Source: Oscillospiraceae bacterium (GTDB taxonomy: Bacteria; Bacillota_A; Clostridia; Oscillospirales; Ruminococcaceae). Taken from it: 19,185 nt of DNA. Both the position numbers and the translations under genes were made by a program. Shown piece after piece: positions 12,425 through 19,185 of this stretch (position 1 is the first letter of the stretch; each line of letters opens with the position of its first letter). The stretch covers positions 1-19,185 of the forward strand of contig CAAFWX010000337.1 in assembly GCA_900766795.1 (NCBI GenBank), in the 5' to 3' direction. The notes under the pieces are model-generated. The model saw only the letters and a program-made list of their open reading frames with translations, was not told where the DNA came from and ran no database searches.

Positions 12425-15278
12425 GGCAGCCGCCGCAATTGTCCTCGGCGCTTCGCTGCTGATACCAAACGGCGCTTACAGGGCGTATGCCGAAAGCTCG
12501 CAAAGCGAGAGCGAGCTTGCCTCAATTCCCTTTGTGACGGGCTATTCCCTCACAAACACCAACGGCAAGGCAATCACCGTTATCCGCGAAAACACCGAGT
12601 TCAACATCACGCTCACCGTCCGCGACCTCGGCATAAAGACAAACGAGATTAAGGGCGAGTCTGACATCGTATTCCAGAAATTTCTTGACGACTTTCCGGG
12701 CACGGTAAAGTCGGTTGAGATTACCTCAAAGGACAGCGAGCTGCTTACGTTCAATGTCACTCTGGAGAAGTGCAAGTGGCGCGGCGGAAGCAACGAGTTC
12801 GGCTTTAAGCTTGGCTACAACTCCCTCGGCAGAGTGTACACCGACAACACCGTTGCGATAAAGGAGTGCTATCAGGCTTCCGGCTCGTCGGACGGCTACG
12901 ACACCGCGGCGCCCATGTTTAAGATAGGCGCTTCGGGCACGGACAAGGTAATCCGCGCGGGCGACGAGGGGTGGTTCACCGTTGACCTCAAGAACCTCGG
13001 CGGCGTTACCGCCCAGAGTGTGCTTGTCGAGGTGACTTCCTCGGAGGACACCCTCATTCTCGATGGCACCGAGTCGCAGGACATCGACTACATTCTCCCG
13101 GGCGACACCGAATCCGTGAAAATCTGCTACAAGGCTCTCGACAGGATAAACCTCTCGAAGCAGACCTTTTCCGTCAGCGTGCGCTACTATTACGACGGCG
13201 GCTCGGGAGAAGCCACGGGCAGCGCAGATGGCAGCATAAGCATAGAGTCGCTTCCGTCCTCTGCGGACAGGGTGTTCCCGGTTGTGCTTTCGGAGTGCGA
13301 CCTGTCCGAAAAGGAGCTTTCCCCCTCAAAGGAATACAGCGGCAAGGTTACTATAAAGAACATCGGCACGGCGGATATGCGCAATGTTTTCGTTGACTTC
13401 TCCGCAGGCGACAGCTTCCTCATTACGGGCGGCACAGCTTCTGCGTATGTCCCGCTTGTAGCAAAGGGCGGGAGCGTTACCGTGCCCGTTAAAATAAAGA
13501 CCCTCTCGGAGATTTCTTCTCTGCGGCAGGAACTCGGCATGACGCTGAAATACAGCTACTCCTCGGGAAGCGAGGGCGCTGACGGCAGCTACGACACCTC
13601 GTTTACGATGTTCGCACCCATCAGCGCAGGAAGCAATCCCACTCCCATAATCAGCCTGAACAAGCTTGACGAGCCGCTCAAGGGCGGGCTGAAATACCAG
13701 TACTATGTTGTTGTCGAGAACAAGGGCGGCACCGACATGACCGACGTAAAGCTTAGCCTTCGCGGCAGCGACGGAATCATCATCGTTGAATCCACCGACA
13801 GCGCATTCATCGAGAATATCCCCGCAGGCGGCAAGAAGAGCGCAAAGGTTGTTTTCCGCACCGCAGCGGAGCTTACAAGCCCTATCCAGAGCATAACCGC
13901 CGACCTTTCCTACAACTACTCCCGCGCGGGGCAGGTTTCACAGGGGCAGGAGAGCGCAACGCTTTCCCTTGACGCAAAGGTTTCGGGCGCTCCTACCCTG
14001 AAGCTTTACGGCGACAGCACGACAGGCGCTATTGTCGGCGGCAGGGAGTATTCCTACACAATGACGGTGAAGAACTTCGGCGAGGTTGCCGTAAAGGATA
14101 TCTACCTTGATTTCACCGCTTCGGACAGCATTTACTTCCTCGACGGCACGGAGTATTCCCACATTGATTCCATCGGCGCGGGCGAGAGCCGCAGCGTAAC
14201 GGTGAAATTCAAGACCACCGACAACATTTCCTCCGTAAAGCAAACCATCGCAGCACAGCTTAACTACTCCTACGGCTCGGGCACTGCGCTCGCTCGCGGA
14301 AACAGCGAAGCTTCCGTTACGCTGATTGCCGCAGGCGCTTCGGAGGGCGGCACCTCTGCTGCACCGAACATTATCATCGGCAGCTACGACATCGGCGCGG
14401 AGCAGATTCCCGCAGGCGAGGTGTTCAACCTGACCCTTGATTTTGTCAACACAAGCAGCTCCATTCCCGTTGAAAACATCATCATGACCGTCAACGCCGG
14501 CGGCGACATCAACATCTACGGCGGCGGCAACACGTTCTACTATCCGAATCTTTCCGCAGCAGGGCAGGTTCACGAGGAGGTTGCGCTGCGCGCGCTGCCC
14601 AATGCCGCAACGGGTACTTCAAGCGTTACCGTCGAGTTCAAGTACGACTACCTCGACGGCGCACAGAGAAACACCCTCACAGCCCAGCAGCAAATCTTCA
14701 TTCCCGTATACCAGCCCGACAAAATCACCTTTGACGTAAACGTACCCACCTATTCCGTCTACGCGGGCAACGAAACCTACATAACCACCTCCTACATGAA
14801 CAAGGGTCACTGCGACATCTCCAACGTAAAGGCAGAGCTTGTCGGCGATGTATCCGCGCTCTCTACCTCCAAGGTTATCGGAAACGTTGCGCCCGGCGCA
14901 AACGGCACGTTCGACTTTATCGTGACCCCCTACATGGGCGGCGAGTGCAGCTTCACTATCCTTGTGACCTACGAGGACGCAAACTTCAAGGAGGTTCAGA
15001 AAGAAATCCCCGTAAGCTTCATGGTCGAGGAGATGATGTGGGACGACGGCGGCGGAGATTGGGGAGAGGATTTCCCAATAGATGAGCCTGTCGAGGAAAA
15101 GGGCTTCCCGTGGCTTATCGTCATCATTGCCGCAGCGGTGGTTGTCGTTGCTGTTATCGTTGTGATATGCGTTGTCCGCGCAAAGAAAAAGAAGGCAAAG
15201 AATCTTTCCGCCGAGGACATCGACTGGGGAGATGACGACGAGGAGCTGTTCTCGAAGAACGACACTACCAAGGTTTAA
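12408..15278 (+). CDS. Surface-anchored multi-repeat (CARDB/COG1361-like) protein of the transporter operon
   Basis: This is a 956-residue protein. A signal peptide (MNKLFKAAAAIVLGASLLIP, then ...YAES) is followed by a divergent N-terminal domain and six repeats of about 120 residues beginning near 165, 285, 408, 528, 651 and 776. Each has the beta-sandwich pattern 'G-x-x-Y...V-x-V-x-N-x-G...D/N-V...I-x-x-I-x-A-G', as in VKNFGEVAVKDIYLDF, typical of CARDB/COG1361-type Ig-like domains. After an acidic, Trp/Gly-rich linker (about 880-898) comes a membrane segment (about 900-923), a KAKKKKAK stop-transfer and a short acidic tail. The frame is open to an ATG at 12387, but ATG 12408 is chosen because AAGGAG lies at 12395-12400 and the signal peptide starts there. 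Flanked by ATPase and permease, it is likely an extracellular stalk, adaptor or substrate-binding partner; the exact role is inference. Confidence 0.88.
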   Translation: MNKLFKAAAAIVLGASLLIPNGAYRAYAESSQSESELASIPFVTGYSLTNTNGKAITVIRENTEFNITLTVRDLGIKTNEIKGESDIVFQKFLDDFPGTVKSVEITSKDSELLTFNVTLEKCKWRGGSNEFGFKLGYNSLGRVYTDNTVAIKECYQASGSSDGYDTAAPMFKIGASGTDKVIRAGDEGWFTVDLKNLGGVTAQSVLVEVTSSEDTLILDGTESQDIDYILPGDTESVKICYKALDRINLSKQTFSVSVRYYYDGGSGEATGSADGSISIESLPSSADRVFPVVLSECDLSEKELSPSKEYSGKVTIKNIGTADMRNVFVDFSAGDSFLITGGTASAYVPLVAKGGSVTVPVKIKTLSEISSLRQELGMTLKYSYSSGSEGADGSYDTSFTMFAPISAGSNPTPIISLNKLDEPLKGGLKYQYYVVVENKGGTDMTDVKLSLRGSDGIIIVESTDSAFIENIPAGGKKSAKVVFRTAAELTSPIQSITADLSYNYSRAGQVSQGQESATLSLDAKVSGAPTLKLYGDSTTGAIVGGREYSYTMTVKNFGEVAVKDIYLDFTASDSIYFLDGTEYSHIDSIGAGESRSVTVKFKTTDNISSVKQTIAAQLNYSYGSGTALARGNSEASVTLIAAGASEGGTSAAPNIIIGSYDIGAEQIPAGEVFNLTLDFVNTSSSIPVENIIMTVNAGGDINIYGGGNTFYYPNLSAAGQVHEEVALRALPNAATGTSSVTVEFKYDYLDGAQRNTLTAQQQIFIPVYQPDKITFDVNVPTYSVYAGNETYITTSYMNKGHCDISNVKAELVGDVSALSTSKVIGNVAPGANGTFDFIVTPYMGGECSFTILVTYEDANFKEVQKEIPVSFMVEEMMWDDGGGDWGEDFPIDEPVEEKGFPWLIVIIAAAVVVVAVIVVICVVRAKKKKAKNLSAEDIDWGDDDEELFSKNDTTKV

Positions 15279-15288
15279 CGGTGATAGC

Positions 15289-16683
15289 ATGAAAATAACA
15301 GACATGATTAAAATGACGCTGCAGAATCTGTTCCGACGAAAAAGCCGGACGATTCTGACAGTGCTCGGCGTTGTGGTCGGCTGCTGCGCGATTGTTACCA
15401 TGCTGTCCATCGGAATCGGCGTGCAGAACTCCCAGCGGATTATGCTGGAGGGAATGGGTGACCTTACGCTGATTCAGGTGTATTCGGGCGGCTCAAACTC
15501 AAAGCTTGACGACGACGCTCTGCGTAAGTTCGAGAATATTCCGAACGTTGATGTTGCGGTGGGAAAGACCTCGCTCGACAACATCGGCATGGAAATCTAC
15601 GCGGGCGACAACAACCGTTATCATGCCAGCTGGGCGGAGGTTGTTGGAATCAACAAGGACGCGATGGAAAAGTTCGGCTTTGAGCTTATCGAGGGCAGCT
15701 ACCCCAAGGACAAGTTTCAGGTGCTTGCGGGACAGTACACCGCGTACAACTTTGAGGACACCCAGCGCCCCGAGGGCAGCAACATGATAGACCGCTGGTC
15801 GTACATGTACCAGTACAACCCCGAAACGGGTAACTATGAGTACAACGAGAACCCCGACAACATTCCCGACCCATATGTGAACCTTCTGGGCACAAAGCTG
15901 AACCTCCAGCTTTACAGCTATGAGGACTACGACAAAAAGTACGAGCAGGAGGTCACCGTTTCGGGTATCGTAAAGCAGGACTACAACAAGGACTACGCCA
16001 CCAGCGAGGGCTTTATCTTTATCACAAGCGACTTACAGGCGCTGCAAAAGATGGTGTTCCCCACGAGTACGGCGAAGTCAAGCTACCGCGAGATTTACGT
16101 CAAGGCAAAGGACATCACGAACGTTGCGGACGTTGAGAGCGAGATTAAGAAGCTGGGCTACTCCACCTATTCGATGGAGAGTATAAGAAAGCCCCTCGAG
16201 GAAGAAGCGCGCCAGCAGCAGTTTATGCTCGGCGGACTTGGCGCAGTTGCGCTTTTCGTAGCGGCGCTTGGTATCACGAACACCATGATAATGTCCATAT
16301 CTGAGCGCACCCGTGAAATCGGCGTGATGAAAGCGCTGGGCTGCTTTCTGGGCAATATCCGCGCGGTGTTTCTCATGGAGGCAGGCTTCATCGGGCTTAT
16401 CGGCGGAATCATCGGCACGGTTATAAGCTACATCATTTCGTTTGTCATGAATCTTGTGAGTTCGGGGGTTCAGATTGAATCCTTCGGGCAGTTCTGGACG
16501 CTGTTGTCACCCGCGAATATTATCATGGTGATGGACCCTGCCAACAGCCCGACCTCAATCGTACCCCTCTGGCTTGCGGGCTTCGCAATTCTTTTCTCCA
16601 TCATCATAGGTCTTGTTTCGGGCTTCTATCCCGCAAACAAGGCGGTGCACATCTCCGCGCTCGAAGCAATTAAGCGCGAGTGA
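15289..16683 (+). CDS. ABC transporter permease, MacB/FtsX type
   Basis: This is a 464-residue membrane protein of the MacB fold. TM1 is at about 20-45 after a basic N-terminus (NLFRRKSRT). An extracytoplasmic MacB_PCD-type domain spans about 46-305. Three C-terminal helices lie at about 313-336, 364-390 and 424-446. The segment ITNTMIMSISERTREIGVMK after TM2 is the coupling motif shared by MacB and FtsX permeases, and the end reads YPANKAVHISALEAIKRE. The frame is open back to 15172 within the previous gene, but ATG 15289 is preferred: it follows that stop by 10 bp, has GGTGAT just upstream, and begins the standard MKITDMIKMTLQNL. Such permeases pump from the cell surface outward by mechanotransmission rather than across the lipid bilayer. 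Confidence 0.95.
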   Translation: MKITDMIKMTLQNLFRRKSRTILTVLGVVVGCCAIVTMLSIGIGVQNSQRIMLEGMGDLTLIQVYSGGSNSKLDDDALRKFENIPNVDVAVGKTSLDNIGMEIYAGDNNRYHASWAEVVGINKDAMEKFGFELIEGSYPKDKFQVLAGQYTAYNFEDTQRPEGSNMIDRWSYMYQYNPETGNYEYNENPDNIPDPYVNLLGTKLNLQLYSYEDYDKKYEQEVTVSGIVKQDYNKDYATSEGFIFITSDLQALQKMVFPTSTAKSSYREIYVKAKDITNVADVESEIKKLGYSTYSMESIRKPLEEEARQQQFMLGGLGAVALFVAALGITNTMIMSISERTREIGVMKALGCFLGNIRAVFLMEAGFIGLIGGIIGTVISYIISFVMNLVSSGVQIESFGQFWTLLSPANIIMVMDPANSPTSIVPLWLAGFAILFSIIIGLVSGFYPANKAVHISALEAIKRE

Positions 16684-16712
16684 GAATATCCCCGCATGAG
16701 TGTGAATACAAT

Positions 16713-16742
16713 GAAAACGAGCTTGTACGCAGGCTCGTTTTC
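16713..16742. terminator. Terminator after the transporter operon
   Basis: GAAAACGAGC (16713-16722) and GCTCGTTTTC (16733-16742) form a perfect 10-bp stem with a 10-nt loop. The A and T tracts fall within the stem ends (a symmetric, possibly bidirectional design), and no long U-run follows. Confidence 0.75.
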
Positions 16743-16782
16743 TGCTATGCGGATTTGATATACTGCCATGCTTTTTAAGCAT

Positions 16783-16812
16783 TTCCAAAATCGCGCTTGC
16801 AAATGTTATAAT
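16783..16812 (+). promoter_or_regulatory. Probable promoter of the iron alcohol dehydrogenase gene
   Basis: A perfect TATAAT at 16807-16812 is preceded by TGT (extended -10). The -35 candidate TTCCAA (16783-16788, 18-bp spacer) is weak. Start predicted near 16819, placing the repeat cluster 16817-16876 in the leader. A second, weaker candidate is TTGTTG (16838-16843), 17 bases, TATACA (16861-16866), in which case the repeats would overlap the promoter itself. Confidence 0.55.
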
Positions 16813-16816
16813 AATC

Positions 16817-16876
16817 TTGTATTAAAAATCAGCGCAATTGTTGATTTTTACTGTTGGTTTTATACAAAATCAACAA
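16817..16876. repeat. Cluster of direct and inverted repeats before the alcohol dehydrogenase gene
   Basis: TTGTTGATTTT (16838-16848) is the exact reverse complement of AAAATCAACAA (16866-16876), with a 17-nt spacer. The same segment (TGATTTTTA, 16842-16850) is also the exact reverse complement of TAAAAATCA (16823-16831), with a 10-nt spacer. A direct near-copy, TGTTGGTTTTATAC, lies at 16852-16865. Thus one motif of the form TGTTGATTTTTATAC occurs about four times, two in each orientation. Confidence 0.85.
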
Positions 16877-16909
16877 ATCCGAATGACATATTTGTAGGAG
16901 GACACACAA

Positions 16910-18127
16910 ATGGCAAGATTCACTTTACCCCGCGACCTGTACCACGGAAAAGGCTCTCTTGAGAACCTTAAGAACCTTAAGGGCAAAAAGGCTGTCATCG
17001 TTGTCGGAGGCGGCGCAATGAAGCGCAACGGCTTCCTTCAAAGAGCAGAGGACTACCTTAAGGAAGCAGGCATGGAGGTAATGCTTATCGAGGGCGTTGA
17101 GCCTGACCCCTCTGTTACCACTGTTATGAACGGCGCAGCAAAAATGCTGGAGTTCGAGCCTGACTGGATAGTAGCAATGGGCGGCGGTTCTCCCATCGAC
17201 GCAGCAAAGGCAATGTGGATTAAGTACGAGTACCCCGAGTGCACATTCGAGGATATGTGCAAGGTGTTCGGAATCCCCGAGCTTCGCAGAAAGGCTCACT
17301 TCTGCGCAATTCCCTCAACTTCGGGCACGGCAACCGAGGTTACGGCGTTCTCCATTATCACAGACTACGACAAGGGCATTAAGTACCCCATCGCGGACTT
17401 CGAGATTACTCCCGATGTGGCAATCGTTGATTCCGACCTTGCGGAAACCATGCCCCAGAAGCTCACCGCTCACACCGGTATGGACGCTATGACCCACGCT
17501 ATTGAGGCATACGTTTCCACCGCAAACTGCGACTACACCGACCCGCTTGCTATCCACGCAATCGAGATGATTATGAAGGACCTCATTCCCTCCTACAACG
17601 GCGATATGGCAGCCCGCGCAAGAATGCACAACGCACAGTGCCTTGCAGGTATGGCGTTCTCCAACGCGCTGCTGGGTATTGTTCATTCCATGGCGCACAA
17701 GACGGGCGCTGCGTTTGAGAAGTACGGCGCGCACATCATTCACGGTGCAGCTAACGCTATGTATCTTCCCAAGGTAATCGCGTTCAACGCAAAGGACCCC
17801 ACCGCAAAGGCACGCTACGGCGTAATCGCGGACTACATGAAGCTCGGCGGCGCTAACGACGACGAGAAGGTTGCTCTGCTCATCAAGTACCTCAGAAAGA
17901 TGAACGACGACCTCAACATTCCGCACTGCATCAAGAACTACGGCGCAGACAGCTTTCCCTGCGAGCAGGGCTTTGTTCCCGAGGAGGTATTCCTCGAGAA
18001 GCTTCCCGAAATCGCAAAGAACGCAATCGGCGACGCTTGCACCGGCTCCAACCCCCGTCAGCCCTCTCAGGAGGAGATGGAGAAGCTGCTTAAGTGCTGC
18101 TACTATGACACCGAGGTTGATTTCTAA
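16910..18127 (+). CDS. Iron-containing alcohol dehydrogenase
   Basis: This is a 405-residue group III (iron-dependent) dehydrogenase, probably acting on short-chain alcohols or aldehydes such as butanol or ethanol with NAD(P)H. The Rossmann-like half has VIVVGGGAMKRNG and the cofactor loop AMGGGSPIDAAKA. The metal-binding half has HTGMDAMTHAIEAY (Asp and His ligands) and HSMAHKTGAAFEKYGAHIIHG (two further His ligands). The length is slightly above the 380-390 usual for the family and fits the Bdh/YugJ-like branch. GGAGG sits a few bases before the ATG. It is a single-gene unit with its own promoter region, a repeat-rich leader and a strong terminator. The substrate and cofactor cannot be set from sequence. 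Confidence 0.96.
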   Translation: MARFTLPRDLYHGKGSLENLKNLKGKKAVIVVGGGAMKRNGFLQRAEDYLKEAGMEVMLIEGVEPDPSVTTVMNGAAKMLEFEPDWIVAMGGGSPIDAAKAMWIKYEYPECTFEDMCKVFGIPELRRKAHFCAIPSTSGTATEVTAFSIITDYDKGIKYPIADFEITPDVAIVDSDLAETMPQKLTAHTGMDAMTHAIEAYVSTANCDYTDPLAIHAIEMIMKDLIPSYNGDMAARARMHNAQCLAGMAFSNALLGIVHSMAHKTGAAFEKYGAHIIHGAANAMYLPKVIAFNAKDPTAKARYGVIADYMKLGGANDDEKVALLIKYLRKMNDDLNIPHCIKNYGADSFPCEQGFVPEEVFLEKLPEIAKNAIGDACTGSNPRQPSQEEMEKLLKCCYYDTEVDF

Positions 18128-18151
18128 TCGCTCTCTAACCGCATAACATTG

Positions 18152-18191
18152 CTGTTCGGAAAACTCTTTGGGTTCTCCGAACAGTTTTTTT
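18152..18191 (+). terminator. Intrinsic terminator after the alcohol dehydrogenase gene
   Basis: CTGTTCGGA (18152-18160) pairs with TCCGAACAG (18176-18184), 9 bp perfect. AAC/GTT can extend the stem past one mismatch. A run of seven T follows (18185-18191). Textbook rho-independent signal. Confidence 0.95.
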
Positions 18192-18199
18192 GTGTAAAG

Positions 18200-18226
18200 T
18201 GTAACCAAGCCCCGCGAAATGGCGTT
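18200..18226 (+). promoter_or_regulatory. ECF-type promoter before the sigma factor gene
   Basis: TGTAAC (18200-18205) and CGTT (18223-18226) are separated by 17 bases, resembling the AAC...CGT pattern recognised by ECF sigma factors, as in the Bacillus SigW type. No good TTGACA/TATAAT pair is present. Its position 50 bp before an ECF sigma gene suggests autoregulation. Confidence 0.6.
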
Positions 18227-18276
18227 TATAGGGTTGAGGAGAAAAAATCCTACTCAAAACGAAAGGTAGTAATTGT

Positions 18277-18837
18277 ATGAATGACGAGGAGATTATCAGG
18301 CTTTTCCAAGCCCGCGACGAAACCGCCGTAAAGCACACCTCCGAAAAGTACGGAACAAGAATCCGCGCAGTTGCGCAGAATATTGTCGGGGACCATTCCA
18401 CCGCCGAGCAGTGCGAAAACGACACATATTTCAGCGCGTGGAACACCATCCCGCCGTCCGAGCCGCTGGGGTATTTCTACCCGTTTCTGGCGCGGATAGC
18501 GAGAAATCTCGCTATTAACGTCTGCCGAAGCAACAGCCGCCTGAAACGAAGCGCCTACATAGTCGAGCTGTCCGAGGAAATGGAGCAGTGCATACCCGCG
18601 CCTGACGACGCTCAAAGCCGCCTTGACGGGGAGCTTCTCGGCGAGGCGATAAGCGGGTTTCTTGAAAAGCAGTCGGAGGAAAAGCGCTGCATTTTCCTGC
18701 GGCGGTACTGGTACATGGACAGCATTTCCGTGATAGCGAAGCGTTACGGCATGGGGGAGAGCAGGGTAAAGACAACGCTATATCGAATGAGAGAAAAGCT
18801 TCGCGAGCATTTGATAAAGGAGGGCTATGAGCTGTGA
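18277..18837 (+). CDS. ECF-type RNA polymerase sigma factor
   Basis: This 186-residue sigma-70-family factor has only regions 2 and 4. Region 2 (about 1-90) begins MNDEEIIRLFQARDETAVKH and includes AEQCENDTYFSAWNTIPP and the core-binding/-10 helix FYPFLARIARNLAINVCR. Region 4 (about 125-180) has FLRRYWYMDSISVIAKRYGM and the -35-recognition helix GESRVKTTLYRMREKLREHL. Length and order are typical of ECF factors. AAAGG upstream of the ATG gives a suitable binding site. A putative ECF promoter sits upstream, and the next gene overlaps by GTGA, as is usual for sigma/anti-sigma pairs. The stress or signal controlled is unknown. Confidence 0.94.
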   Translation: MNDEEIIRLFQARDETAVKHTSEKYGTRIRAVAQNIVGDHSTAEQCENDTYFSAWNTIPPSEPLGYFYPFLARIARNLAINVCRSNSRLKRSAYIVELSEEMEQCIPAPDDAQSRLDGELLGEAISGFLEKQSEEKRCIFLRRYWYMDSISVIAKRYGMGESRVKTTLYRMREKLREHLIKEGYEL

Positions 18838-19185
18838 GAGGATTGGAATTGCTTGAGAATATGGCGTATGTCCGCGCGGGGCTTATACTGGAAGCAGAGC
18901 GCCGTCCGAAAAAAAGGCTGCCGCTTGTGGGCTTGTGCGCGGCGGCTTGCCTGACGCTTGTGGTGGGAGGAGTTTGCGCGCTGTCGCTTTCGGGAGTGAT
19001 TTCTCCGAACGTAAACCCGCCCGTAAGCGAACAGAATCTCCCGATTTTAGAGCCGACCGAGGGGCACGGGGCTTATGGGTTCGAGGGCTACAGCGTGCGT
19101 GACGTTTCGGAGATAATCACCGCAAGCTTCTTTGAGGAAAAGAAAATCCCGAAAACGCTTCCCGTGTTCAAAAACCATTATTACG
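18834..19185 (+). CDS. Putative membrane anti-sigma factor (3'-truncated by window end)
   Basis: A GTG start at 18834 overlaps the sigma-factor stop (GTGA) and is served by AAGGAGGG at 18817-18824. No stop occurs before the window end, so 117 codons are visible. The protein has a short charged cytoplasmic N-terminus (MRGLELLENMAYVRAGLILE), one membrane segment (about residues 32-55, LVGLCAAACLTLVVGGVCAL) and the start of an extracytoplasmic domain (GFEGYSVRDVSEI). This layout and coupling are those of anti-sigma factors or sigma-linked membrane sensors in Clostridia. There is no visible zinc-binding ZAS motif (HxxxCxxC) in the N-terminus. The role is inferred mainly from position. Confidence 0.75.
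   Translation, partial: MRGLELLENMAYVRAGLILEAERRPKKRLPLVGLCAAACLTLVVGGVCALSLSGVISPNVNPPVSEQNLPILEPTEGHGAYGFEGYSVRDVSEIITASFFEEKKIPKTLPVFKNHYY

Noticed and set aside
16838..16876. Rex (NADH-sensor) operator upstream of the alcohol dehydrogenase
   Set aside because: Half-sites TTGTTGA/TCAACAA resemble Rex half-sites, but a Rex site needs them about 4 bp apart (TTGTTAA-N4-TTAACAA). Here they are about 21 bp apart or more, so I do not call it.
16958..16980. Tandem 9-nt repeat (AACCTTAAG twice) near the start of the alcohol dehydrogenase
   Set aside because: It encodes the repeated residues NLKNLK in a conserved N-terminus; ordinary coding repetition explains it.
17315..18208. 297-codon minus-strand frame opposite the alcohol dehydrogenase
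   Set aside because: It is antisense to conserved metal-binding motifs, and its 5' part runs across the strong terminator at 18152-18191.

Overview
The window looks like a chromosomal stretch from a Gram-positive anaerobe of the class Clostridia, probably a gut Oscillospiraceae/Ruminococcaceae-type organism. This is inferred from moderately high GC with C/G-rich third positions, strong purine-rich ribosome binding sites before nearly every gene, sigma-A-type promoters with extended -10 boxes, an E. coli-like (VPGH-type) dihydroxy-acid dehydratase, an iron-dependent alcohol dehydrogenase, a MacB-type transporter without outer-membrane parts, and an ECF sigma/anti-sigma pair. No species can be named from the sequence alone. 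I saw no tRNA, rRNA, insertion sequence, integrase, phage gene or CRISPR array.

Layout. (1) 1-3964: signalling block on +. It holds the 3' part of a histidine-kinase-like ATPase that lacks a phospho-acceptor His, then a tightly packed trio of OmpR-type response regulator, transmembrane sensor kinase and alpha/beta hydrolase, closed by a bidirectional terminator. (2) 3970-5421: two genes on -, namely a 69-residue unknown protein behind a perfect consensus promoter, and alanine racemase. (3) 5597-10837: a five-gene run on + (degenerate LCP-like membrane protein, LUD-domain protein, mannose-6-phosphate isomerase, ROK glucokinase, IlvD) ending at a strong terminator. Its promoter faces the alr promoter so closely that the two transcripts should overlap at their 5' ends. 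(4) 10863-11438: a small M50 intramembrane protease. (5) 11478-16742: a promoter, a structured leader with a 30-codon upstream ORF and an anti-Shine-Dalgarno mimic, then a three-gene transporter operon: MacB/LolD-type ATPase, a 956-residue surface-anchored multi-repeat beta-sandwich protein, and a MacB/FtsX-type permease. (6) 16783-18191: iron alcohol dehydrogenase with a cluster of direct and inverted repeats in its promoter/leader. (7) 18200-19185: ECF sigma factor behind an ECF-type promoter, translationally coupled to a membrane anti-sigma-like gene that runs off the window.

The most interesting candidate system is the 11.5-16.7 kb transporter operon. The ATPase and permease are those of a MacB-type mechanotransmission ABC transporter, but the third gene encodes a long single-pass surface protein with six or seven Ig-like repeats of about 120 residues instead of a MacA adaptor. 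The leader RNA contains a hexamer identical to the 16S anti-Shine-Dalgarno core that is complementary to the operon's own ribosome binding site. Other points worth checking are the perfectly promoted 69-aa unknown, the face-to-face alr/LCP promoters, the LCP-like protein that has lost the SIPRD arginine, and the alcohol dehydrogenase leader, where one segment can pair with either of two others. Domain assignments come from reading motifs; no database search was run.
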